Source: Stutzerimonas stutzeri (lineage in GTDB: Bacteria; Pseudomonadota; Gammaproteobacteria; Pseudomonadales; Pseudomonadaceae). Taken from it: a stretch of 64,000 nt of DNA. The position numbers were made by a program, and so were the translations under genes. Shown here in pieces: positions 24,940-32,015 of this stretch. The stretch is taken from NCBI RefSeq assembly GCF_000590475.1, contig NZ_CP007441.1:227581-291580 (forward strand). Direction: 5' to 3'. The notes under the pieces were generated by a model. The model was not told where the DNA came from. It worked only from the letters and a program-made list of their open reading frames with translations, and ran no database searches. Position 1 is the first letter of the stretch. Each line of letters starts with the position of its first letter.

Positions 24940-26550
24940 CTATCGGCGCACCACGATGTAGATGCCGGCGCACAGCATCACCCAAGCCGGCCAGGTGGTG
25001 ACGGCGGTGAAGCTGTCCGCAGCAGCGGCCAAGGTTGCACCTGCGCCCAGCAGCACGGCACCGACAAGGCGCAGTGGCCAGTGCCGGTGATGCTCGTGCC
25101 ATGGCGGCGGCGGGTTGTTCGCATGGGGATTGGACATGCGTTCGAGCAGCTCGCGCGTCATGCCGGCCAGGTGCGGCAGCTGCTCGATCTGCGCTTGGGC
25201 GTTCTTCAGCAACTGCTTGGGGCTCATGCGTTCGCGCATCCAGCGCTCGAGATACGGCTGGCCGGTGGCCCAGAGGTCCAGCTCGGGATACAGCTCGCGG
25301 CCGAGTCCCTCGATGTTGAGCAGCGTCTTCTGCAACAGCACCAGCTGAGGTTGGACTTCCATGTTGAAACGCCGCGCGACCTGGAACAGGCGCACCAGCA
25401 ATTGGCCGAAGGAAATGTCTTTCAGAGGCTTTTCGAAGATCGGCTCGCAGACGGTACGAATCGCCGCCTCGAATTCGTTGACCTTGGTTTCCGCCGGCAC
25501 CCAGCCCGAGTCGATGTGCAGTTGCGCGACCTTGCGGTAGTCCCGTCGGAAGAAGGCCATCAGGTTGCGCGCCAGGTAGTCCTGGTCTTCGGGCGTCAGG
25601 CTGCCGACGATGCCGAAATCCACCGCGATGTACTGAGGATTCCAGGGTTGATGGGTGCTGACGAAAATGTTGCCGGGGTGCATGTCGGCATGGAAGAAGC
25701 TGTCGCGAAAGACCTGAGTGAAGAAAATTTCCACGCCGCGCTCGGCCAGCTGCTTCATGTCGGTGCGCTGTTCGGCCAGGCGCTTCATGTCGGTCACCGG
25801 CACGCCGTAGATGCGCTCCATGACCAGCACCTGCGGACGGCAAAGATCCCAATACACCTGGGGCACGTAGAGCAGCGGTGAGCCCTGGAAATTGCGTTTC
25901 AGCTGGCTCGCGTTGGCGGCTTCGCGCAACAGGTCGAGCTCGTCGTAGATAGTCTTGGCGTAATCATCGACCACCTCAACCAGATGCAGCCGGCGGGCCT
26001 CGGTGGAGGCGCGCTCGGCGGTCTTGGCCAGCAGAAACAGCCAGGCAATGTCCTGGCTGATGATGGGCCGCAGGTTGGGGCGTACCACCTTGACAACCAC
26101 TTCTTCACCGCTGCGCAGCTTGGCCGCGTGAACCTGGGCGACCGAGGCGGACGCCAGCGGCTTGCTGTCGAAGCGGGCAAAGACCTCGCTCACTGGCGCG
26201 CCCAGCTGACGCTCGATCAGAGCCGTCGCCACCGCCGAGTCGAAGGGCGGCACGCGATCCTGAAGCATCGCCAGCTCTTCGGCGATATCCAGTGGCAGCA
26301 GGTCGCGGCGTGTCGAGAGAATCTGGCCGAACTTGATGAAGATCGGTCCGAGCCCCTCCAGTGCAAGGCGCAGACGCGCACCGCGAGACAGCTCGGTGCG
26401 CCGGCGCGGCAGCCAGCGCCAGGGCAACAGATAGCTGGTCGCACGCAGCCACCAGGGCATCGGCAGGTCGAGGATGATGTCATCCAGGCGGTAGCGAATC
26501 ACCACTAGCAGGATGCGGAACAAGCGGCGGGCGGCGGCGAACAGCTTCAT
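24940..26550 (-). CDS. ubiB: Ubiquinone biosynthesis kinase-like protein UbiB
   Basis: This 536-residue ABC1/ADCK-type atypical kinase is needed for aerobic ubiquinone synthesis. The KxGQ-like segment KFGQILSTRRDLLP, the alanine-rich loop KPLASASVAQVHAAKL, the catalytic lysine in VVVKVVRP and the HADMHPGNIFV loop are present. Two C-terminal transmembrane helices anchor it in the inner membrane. It overlaps ubiJ by 4 bp, giving a ubiE-ubiJ-ubiB unit. Confidence 0.94.
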   Translation of the reverse strand: MKLFAAARRLFRILLVVIRYRLDDIILDLPMPWWLRATSYLLPWRWLPRRRTELSRGARLRLALEGLGPIFIKFGQILSTRRDLLPLDIAEELAMLQDRVPPFDSAVATALIERQLGAPVSEVFARFDSKPLASASVAQVHAAKLRSGEEVVVKVVRPNLRPIISQDIAWLFLLAKTAERASTEARRLHLVEVVDDYAKTIYDELDLLREAANASQLKRNFQGSPLLYVPQVYWDLCRPQVLVMERIYGVPVTDMKRLAEQRTDMKQLAERGVEIFFTQVFRDSFFHADMHPGNIFVSTHQPWNPQYIAVDFGIVGSLTPEDQDYLARNLMAFFRRDYRKVAQLHIDSGWVPAETKVNEFEAAIRTVCEPIFEKPLKDISFGQLLVRLFQVARRFNMEVQPQLVLLQKTLLNIEGLGRELYPELDLWATGQPYLERWMRERMSPKQLLKNAQAQIEQLPHLAGMTRELLERMSNPHANNPPPPWHEHHRHWPLRLVGAVLLGAGATLAAAADSFTAVTTWPAWVMLCAGIYIVVRR

Positions 26551-27170
26551 TCGGGTTGGTCTGGTTTCAGAGATTGGTTGAGCCGCTCGACCCGGGCTTC
26601 GAGGCGGTCGAGATCAAGCTTGAGACGGTCAAGTTCAGCGAAGCGGGTTTCCGCCTCGGCCAGGCCGACCAGCGCGCGTGATTCCTCGCTGAGGTAGTCA
26701 GCCAGATCCTGGCGCAGGCTTTCGCCACTCTGCCGCGCCCAGGCGGCCTGTCCGCGGACACTGCTGCCGAGCAGATGAGCACCGACCGGTCCGAGCCAGC
26801 GCGAGACTTCGTACTCCCAATCCAGCTCAAGGTCCTGCAGTACATCGGCGAGATTCATCAGCGGCGCGCTGTCACCTTCGATCTCTACGTCCGGGCCGTG
26901 CAGGATGGCGGTCTTGTTGCGGCTGGTGGCCAGGCGTATCAGGCTCTTGGCCGAGGCGCGCAAGCGGCAGTCCGGCTCGCTGCCCCAATCTTCGGCGAGT
27001 CTCAGTCCCTCGGCATCGGCGAGAATGAATAGCCGCCAGTCCGGCGCGATACAGTCGACTTCGATGATCTGCCCGCTGAGCCTGGCCAGGCGTGGCAGCG
27101 CCGTCGGATCCAGGCGCAACACACGGTTGATCCCACGCTCGACGCCCGCCAGTAGGGCTGCGCGCAGCAT
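26547..27170 (-). CDS. ubiJ: Ubiquinone biosynthesis accessory factor UbiJ
   Basis: This 207-residue protein has an N-terminal SCP2-type lipid-binding domain (about residues 15-115) and a C-terminal coiled coil ending RLKLDLDRLEARVERLNQSL. It helps bind hydrophobic quinone intermediates in the cytosolic Ubi complex. It sits between ubiE, with which it shares one base (TGATG), and ubiB, which it overlaps by 4 bp. That genomic setting makes the assignment firm. Confidence 0.92.
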   Translation of the reverse strand: MLRAALLAGVERGINRVLRLDPTALPRLARLSGQIIEVDCIAPDWRLFILADAEGLRLAEDWGSEPDCRLRASAKSLIRLATSRNKTAILHGPDVEIEGDSAPLMNLADVLQDLELDWEYEVSRWLGPVGAHLLGSSVRGQAAWARQSGESLRQDLADYLSEESRALVGLAEAETRFAELDRLKLDLDRLEARVERLNQSLKPDQPE

Positions 27171-27940
27171 CAGGGCTTGATACCGCGGTGCAGAGCGACG
27201 ATGCCGCCGGTCATGTTGTGATAGGTGACGCGCTCGAAACCGGCGTCAGTCATCATGCCCTTGAGGGTTTCCTGGTCCGGGTGCATGCGGATCGACTCGG
27301 CCAGGTAGCGGTAACTCTCGGAATCGTTGGTGATCAGCTTGCCCATCATCGGCAGCAGGCTGAACGAATAGGCGTCGTAAGCCTTGGAAAACAGCTGATT
27401 GGTGGGCTTGGAAAACTCCAGCACCAGCAGCCGGCCGCCGGGCTTGAGCACGCGCAGCATGGAAGCGATGGCGTCTTCCTTGTGCGTCACGTTGCGCAGG
27501 CCGAAGGCGATGGTCACCACGTCGAAGTGGTTGTCCGGGAAGGGCAGCTTCTCGGCATCGGCCTGGACGAACTTCACGTTGCCCGCCACGCCCTTGTCGA
27601 GCAGGCGGTCACGGCCGACCTTAAGCATCGAGGCATTGATATCGGCCAGCACCACTTCGCCGGTCGGTCCGACGATGCGCGAGAATTGCCGCGTCAGGTC
27701 GCCGGTACCGCCGGCGATGTCCAGCACTCGGTTACCGTGGCGTACCCCGGACAGCTCGATGGTGAAGCGTTTCCACAGGCGATGCACGCCAGCGGACATC
27801 AGGTCGTTCATCAGGTCGTATTTGGCGGCCACGGAATGGAAGACTTCGGCCACCTTCTGGGCTTTTTCGCTCTCCCGCACGTTCTTGTAGCCGAAGTGCG
27901 TGGTTGGCTCTGCGTCATGCTCTTTGCGGGGATCGGTCAT
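27170..27940 (-). CDS. ubiE: Ubiquinone/menaquinone C-methyltransferase
   Basis: This 256-residue SAM-dependent methyltransferase adds the C-methyl group in ubiquinone (and menaquinone) synthesis. It has motif I VLDIAGGTGDLTRQF, the family segment FGLRNVTHKEDAIASMLRVLKPGGRL, and KYDLMNDLMSAGVHRLWKRF near the N-terminus. The start at 27940 (MTDPRKEHDA) fits family length; the upstream extension does not. It is divergent from the PHA-granule-type gene with 180 bp between the starts. Confidence 0.95.
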   Translation of the reverse strand: MTDPRKEHDAEPTTHFGYKNVRESEKAQKVAEVFHSVAAKYDLMNDLMSAGVHRLWKRFTIELSGVRHGNRVLDIAGGTGDLTRQFSRIVGPTGEVVLADINASMLKVGRDRLLDKGVAGNVKFVQADAEKLPFPDNHFDVVTIAFGLRNVTHKEDAIASMLRVLKPGGRLLVLEFSKPTNQLFSKAYDAYSFSLLPMMGKLITNDSESYRYLAESIRMHPDQETLKGMMTDAGFERVTYHNMTGGIVALHRGIKP

Positions 27941-28120
27941 GTCACTGTCACCGGAAGAATGTGCCCGGCATTCTAAACCTAAAAGCGACGTCGAGCGTGA
28001 AGCCGCAAGCGGCAAGTCAGTGCAGCCACCGCCGGGTGGCGGGCACTCCCACTGGCGGGCTGGCAAGACCGCAGCTGTTATAGTGACGCCCTTTTTTTCG
28101 GCTCGAAGTCAGGAGCCACC

Positions 28121-28399
28121 ATGGCCCGCATTATCGTTGAGCGTACCCATAACCTTGGTCGAGACGCGGCTCGGGAAAAGGCCGAGCAACTGGCGGGGAA
28201 GCTGGCGAGCGAGTATGGCGTGCGCTGCGAATGGCGAGGCGATGTGCTGGAAGTCCGCCGCAGGGGTGCCGACGGGCGCATCGAAGTCGAGGAAGGCCGG
28301 GTTCGGGTGCTGCTGAATCTGGGGCTGCTGCTGTCGGCGATGGGTGGCAGTGTCCAGGCACAAATCGAGCGCGCATTGGACAAGGCGCTGGAAGCCTGA
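28121..28399 (+). CDS. Polyhydroxyalkanoic acid granule-type small protein (PHA_gran_rgn)
   Basis: This 92-residue protein of the family annotated as polyhydroxyalkanoic acid system protein begins MARIIVERTHNLGRDAAREKAEQLAG and ends in a helix VQAQIERALDKALEA. It has a compact alpha/beta structure and no catalytic motif. Its relatives neighbour PHA synthesis genes in P. aeruginosa, but no PHA synthase, depolymerase or phasin gene is present here. The role may therefore be more general. It reads away from ubiE and is followed by a palindromic repeat. Confidence 0.8.
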   Translation: MARIIVERTHNLGRDAAREKAEQLAGKLASEYGVRCEWRGDVLEVRRRGADGRIEVEEGRVRVLLNLGLLLSAMGGSVQAQIERALDKALEA

Positions 28400-28411
28400 A
28401 ACCCGCCTCGA

Positions 28412-28485
28412 CGTAGGGTGGATGTCGATTTTTAAAATCCACCGCAACCCTGCCGGTGGATCGATGAAGCGTGATCCACCCTACG
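28412..28485. repeat. Nested intergenic palindrome (REP-like)
   Basis: CGTAGGGTGGAT (28412-28423) is matched by its exact reverse complement ATCCACCCTACG (28474-28485). Inside lies a second dyad, ATCCACCG (28437-28444) and CGGTGGAT (28454-28461). The CGTAGGGTGGAT end sequence is a form I recall from dispersed intergenic repeats in this group. It occupies almost the whole gap between two genes that face each other. Confidence 0.75.
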
Positions 28486-28493
28486 GTCAACCC

Positions 28494-28868
28494 TCAGAGC
28501 ATCATCTTCACCGGTGAGATGTCTGGATCTCGGGACTTCCCAGCGGTGGCCAGCGCGTCGAGGTAATCGGCCCACAGCTGCTGCTGATTGATGGCCAGAT
28601 GATGCAAGTAGTCCCAGGTATACAGGCCGCTGTCGTGGCCATCGCTGAACATCAGCTTCAGCGCGTATTGACCCGCCGGCTCGATGCCTTCCAGTGCGAC
28701 ATTGATCTTGCCGGTTTGCAGGATCGGATTGCCATGGCCCTGGACTTCGGCTGAAGGCGAATGCACTCGCAGAAACTCGGCCGGCAGCACATAGCGTTGT
28801 TCAGTGCCGTATTCCAGTTCCAGGGTCTTCGAAGCCTTGTGCAGTTTGATCGCAACGGGGATGCGCAT
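28494..28868 (-). CDS. DUF971 protein (gamma-butyrobetaine hydroxylase N-terminal-like)
   Basis: This 124-residue stand-alone DUF971 domain resembles the N-terminal segment of gamma-butyrobetaine hydroxylase. The conserved TLELEYGTEQRYVLPAEFLR strand pair and the ALKLMFSDGHDSGLYTWDYL segment (S-D-G-H-x-S-G-(I/L)-(Y/F)-x-W-x-Y-L) are present. In that family the domain binds a metal through cysteine and histidine residues, but this copy has few cysteines. Function unknown. It lies 77 bp after hslU on the same strand, a neighbour order shared with P. aeruginosa. Confidence 0.87.
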   Translation of the reverse strand: MRIPVAIKLHKASKTLELEYGTEQRYVLPAEFLRVHSPSAEVQGHGNPILQTGKINVALEGIEPAGQYALKLMFSDGHDSGLYTWDYLHHLAINQQQLWADYLDALATAGKSRDPDISPVKMML

Positions 28869-28945
28869 GGAGCCTACTCCGTAGGAGCTGAAGCCGGAGC
28901 GGGAAGCTGCCCTGCTCGGACGGCTTCCCGCTTTTCAGCTGCTTT

Positions 28946-30289
28946 TTAAAGAATATACCGCGACAGGTCTTCGTCTTCGGCCAGCTCGCCGAGGTGGCTG
29001 TTTACATAGTCGGTATCGATGCGGATCGGCTCGCCGTTCTGCTGGCCGGCCAGGTCGCCGGCGCTGAACGAGACCTCCTCCAGCAAACGCTCCAACAACG
29101 TATGCAGGCGACGGGCACCGATGTTCTCGGTCTTCTCGTTGACCTGCCAGGCAATCTCCGCCAGGCGTTTGATGCCGTCTTCGGTGAATTCGATGCCCAA
29201 CCCTTCGGTCTTCAGCAGCTCGCGGTACTGCTCGGTGAGCGAGGCGTGCGGTTCGGTGAGAATCCGCTCGAAGTCTTCCGGCGACAGTGCCTTGAGCTCG
29301 ACACGGATCGGCAGGCGGCCCTGCAGCTCGGGCACCAAGTCGCTGGGCTTGGAGAGGTGGAAGGCGCCGCTCGCGATAAACAGGATGTGGTCGGTCTTGA
29401 CCATGCCGAGTTTGGTGTTGACCGTGCTGCCTTCGATGAGCGGCAGCAAATCACGCTGTACGCCTTCGCGCGATACGTCAGCGCCGCCGGTGTTGCCGCG
29501 CTTGGCGACCTTGTCGATCTCGTCGATGAAGACGATGCCGTTCTGCTCCACCGCTTCCAGTGCACGGGCCTTGAGTTCTTCCTCATTGACCAGGCGCGCG
29601 GCTTCCTCGTCGCGGACTAGCTTGAGGGCGTCCTTGATCTTCAGCTTGCGGCTCTTCTGCTTGCCCTTGCCCATGTTGGAGAACAGATTCTGCAACTGGC
29701 TGGTCATCTCCTCCATGCCCGGCGGTGCCATGATTTCCACGCCGCCCGGGTTATCTGCGACCTCGATATCAATTTCCTTGTCGTCCAACTGGCCTTCGCG
29801 CAGGCGCTTGCGGAACAGTTGGCGCGTGTTGGAATCGGTGCTTTGAATCGGCTCCTCGCTAAAGCCGACCGGACGCGCTTGTGGCAGCAGGGCGTCAAGG
29901 ATGCGCTCCTCGGCGGCGTCCTCGGCGCGGTGGCGCATCTTGCCGACTTCCTGTTCGCGCATCATCTTCAGCGCGGCGTCGGCCAGATCACGAATGATCG
30001 ACTCCACATCACGCCCCACATAGCCGACTTCAGTGAACTTGGTCGCTTCCACCTTGATAAAGGGCGCATTGGCCAGTTTGGCCAGGCGGCGGGCGATTTC
30101 GGTTTTGCCGACGCCGGTCGGGCCGATCATCAGAATATTCTTCGGGGTGACCTCCGGACGCAGCTCGGCGGAGAGCTGCATGCGCCGCCAGCGGTTACGC
30201 AGGGCGATGGCGACGGCACGCTTGGCGTCGTCCTGGCCGATGATGTGGCGGTTGAGTTCGTGGACGATCTCGCGGGGCGTCATGGACAT
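28946..30289 (-). CDS. hslU: ATP-dependent protease ATPase subunit HslU
   Basis: This 447-residue AAA+ unfoldase feeds substrates to the HslV peptidase. It has Walker A (GPTGVGKTEIARRLA), Walker B (GIVFIDEIDKVA), an inserted I domain from about residues 115 to 240, and the C-terminal LSRYIL that docks into HslV. The start at 30289 gives MSMTPREIVHELNRHIIGQ, typical of the family. hslV precedes it by 28 bp on the same strand. Confidence 0.96.
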   Translation of the reverse strand: MSMTPREIVHELNRHIIGQDDAKRAVAIALRNRWRRMQLSAELRPEVTPKNILMIGPTGVGKTEIARRLAKLANAPFIKVEATKFTEVGYVGRDVESIIRDLADAALKMMREQEVGKMRHRAEDAAEERILDALLPQARPVGFSEEPIQSTDSNTRQLFRKRLREGQLDDKEIDIEVADNPGGVEIMAPPGMEEMTSQLQNLFSNMGKGKQKSRKLKIKDALKLVRDEEAARLVNEEELKARALEAVEQNGIVFIDEIDKVAKRGNTGGADVSREGVQRDLLPLIEGSTVNTKLGMVKTDHILFIASGAFHLSKPSDLVPELQGRLPIRVELKALSPEDFERILTEPHASLTEQYRELLKTEGLGIEFTEDGIKRLAEIAWQVNEKTENIGARRLHTLLERLLEEVSFSAGDLAGQQNGEPIRIDTDYVNSHLGELAEDEDLSRYIL

Positions 30290-30317
30290 GGTGCGGTACT
30301 CCGGGGCTCGAGGGCGA

Positions 30318-30854
30318 TCAGATCGCGCTGTCGAGCTCCTCGATGGTCAGGTTCTGGTTGGTGAAGACACAGATGGTGCCGGCAATGTTCAGTGCGGTTT
30401 CGGCAATGGCCTGGGCGGACATGTCATCGCCGCCTTTCTGCATAAGGGCCATGGCGGCGGCCTGGGCGAAACCGCCGCCGGAGCCCATGGCGATCAGGTC
30501 ATTCTCAGGCTGTACCACGTCGCCGTTACCGGTAATGATCAGCGAGGCGTCCTTGTTGGCCACGGCGAGCATGGCTTCCAGACGGCTGAGCGAACGGTCG
30601 GTGCGCCAGTCCTTGGCCAGTTCGACGGCTGCACGAACGAGATGGCCCTGGTGTTTTTCCAGCTGGCCTTCGAAGCGCTCGAAGAGCGTAAAGGCGTCGG
30701 CGGTGGCGCCAGCGAAACCGGCCAACACCTGGCCGTGATACAGGCGACGAACCTTCTTGGCGTTGCCTTTCATGACGGTATTGCCGAGGGAAACCTGGCC
30801 GTCGCCGCCCATGACGACTTTGCCGTTGCGGCGTACTGAAACGATGGTGGTCAA
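30318..30854 (-). CDS. hslV: ATP-dependent protease peptidase subunit HslV, TTG start
   Basis: This N-terminal-threonine peptidase (178 residues) of the HslVU protease must have threonine immediately after the initiator. The sequence TTIVSVRRNGKVVMGGDGQVSLG follows a TTG codon at 30852-30854 preceded by a GGAG ribosome binding site. TTG is therefore the true start, and the ATG-initiated longer frame to 30932 would abolish activity. The conserved GDGQVSLGNTVMK and CGSGGGFAQAAA-like (MGSGGGFAQAAAMAL) motifs are present. It precedes hslU by 28 bp and is driven by a sigma-32-type promoter. Confidence 0.95.
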   Translation of the reverse strand: MTTIVSVRRNGKVVMGGDGQVSLGNTVMKGNAKKVRRLYHGQVLAGFAGATADAFTLFERFEGQLEKHQGHLVRAAVELAKDWRTDRSLSRLEAMLAVANKDASLIITGNGDVVQPENDLIAMGSGGGFAQAAAMALMQKGGDDMSAQAIAETALNIAGTICVFTNQNLTIEELDSAI

Positions 30855-30900
30855 GGGAAAATCTCCACGCAGCGGGGCGATGAATGCCCGAATTCGCTTG

Positions 30901-30929
30901 ATATGGGGGACGCTGCCGCGCATTTCAAC
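30901..30929 (-). promoter_or_regulatory. Heat-shock (sigma-32) promoter of hslVU
   Basis: On the minus strand the sequence GTTGAAA (30923-30929) is separated by 14 bp from CCCCATAT (30901-30908). This closely fits the RpoH consensus CTTGAAA-N11-16-CCCCATnT. It lies 47 bp upstream of the hslV start, giving a predicted leader of about 40 nt. Confidence 0.8.
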
Positions 30930-31089
30930 CAACGCCCGGGATTCCCGACCTGAGCGTCAGCAAGTTCATCGGTTGGGCTGGGTGGGCGTTGCTGATGCCC
31001 GAGGACTGGGGCGGCGAGTTAATCTAATCGCGCCGCGAGGCCTGGGTGATCGACCAACCCGGCGGCTGGCATTTCAGCCAGGCGGCGTT

Positions 31090-31551
31090 TCACTCGAGCG
31101 CAAAATCCAACTGCCGCCAGGCTTCGTACACGGCAACGGCGACGGTGTTGGACAGGTTCAGGCTGCGGCTGTCCGGGCGCATCGGCAGGCGCAGGCGCTG
31201 CTCGTTGGGCAAGGCGTCGCGAATCTCCGCTGGCAGGCCACGGCTTTCCGGACCGAAGAGCAAGGCATCGCCGCGCTGGAACTGCACTTGGTGAAAGGGC
31301 TGTGACCCTTTGGTAGTGAAGGCGAACAGCCGCGGCTGGCCGAGGCTCGCCAGACAGCTATCGAGGTCCGCATGGCGTTGGAGCGGCGCGTATTCGTGAT
31401 AGTCCAGACCGGCCCGGCGCAGGCGCTTGTCATCCAGTTCGAAGCCCAGCGGCTCGATCAGATGCAGGCGACAGCCGGCATTGGCGCAGAGCCTGATAAT
31501 GTTGCCGGTATTGGGCGGAATCTCCGGCTGGAAAAGGATCACATGAAACAT
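31090..31551 (-). CDS. trmL: tRNA (cytidine(34)-2'-O)-methyltransferase
   Basis: This 153-residue SPOUT methyltransferase modifies the wobble base of certain leucine tRNAs. It shows the N-terminal FQPEIPPNTGNIIRLCANAG, LLFGPESRGLP and the C-terminal LSNTVAVAVYEAWRQL, all hallmark segments of the knotted fold. The start at 31551 (MFHVILFQPEIPP) is the usual one. Its start codon faces, and shares three bases with, the start of the divergent gene (a single CATG). In P. aeruginosa it neighbours ntrBC, as here. Confidence 0.93.
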   Translation of the reverse strand: MFHVILFQPEIPPNTGNIIRLCANAGCRLHLIEPLGFELDDKRLRRAGLDYHEYAPLQRHADLDSCLASLGQPRLFAFTTKGSQPFHQVQFQRGDALLFGPESRGLPAEIRDALPNEQRLRLPMRPDSRSLNLSNTVAVAVYEAWRQLDFALE

Positions 31552-31990
31552 GCGCGTCACCGACTCTGAAAACGACCGGTATTCTACTGCGTCGAAAGAC
31601 CCGCTACGTCGTTTGCGTTGGCGCTATTTCGGCTCGCTGGTGCTGATCGGATTGCTGGTGGGCGTCATGATCGGTCGCGTCACTGCGCCCGGGCCGGTGC
31701 AGCTGTTGCGTGTCGAGCCGGCCGCCGACGGGCTGCAGCTCTGGTTCGATCGCGAGCCGGAACTCTTTAGTCAGGACGTGGAGGGCGCGGTGGGTATGCT
31801 GTTCCAGGCGCAGGGCAGTGCCAGCGCTGGACAGCTGGAGCTCGCTGGCACGAACGTGCGTTGGCGCGTGCAAACTACCGAGAAAGGCCTACTGCTGCAC
31901 TTCGTCGCGACCCGGCCGTTGGCTGCCGAGTGGCATGGCGAAAAGCGGAATGGTGATTGGCTAATGGAGGTAAAGGTCGCGCCACGCTGA
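31550..31990 (+). CDS. Membrane-anchored protein of unknown function beside ntrC
   Basis: This 146-residue protein has a basic cytoplasmic start (PLRRLRWRYFG), one hydrophobic helix (SLVLIGLLVGVMIGRVTA, about residues 28-45) and a periplasmic beta-rich domain. The domain contains repeated LRVEPAADGLQLWFDREPELF-type strands, but I recognise no catalytic motif. It is conserved in position between trmL and ntrC in pseudomonads. The start ATG overlaps the trmL start face to face, so its ribosome binding site lies inside trmL. An 8-codon frame (31543-31569) with a better-spaced ribosome binding site begins 7 bp earlier in a different frame. It converges on ntrC with 25 bp between stops. Confidence 0.78.
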   Translation: MRVTDSENDRYSTASKDPLRRLRWRYFGSLVLIGLLVGVMIGRVTAPGPVQLLRVEPAADGLQLWFDREPELFSQDVEGAVGMLFQAQGSASAGQLELAGTNVRWRVQTTEKGLLLHFVATRPLAAEWHGEKRNGDWLMEVKVAPR

Positions 31991-32015
31991 GCTCGCGACC
32001 TCACTGTGGGGTCGT

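Noticed and set aside
30950..31080. Protein-like stretch reading MPEDWGGEL on the plus strand between hslV and trmL
   Set aside because: It contains an in-frame stop, lacks a ribosome binding site and has no recognisable similarity. It overlaps neither remnant of a known neighbour.
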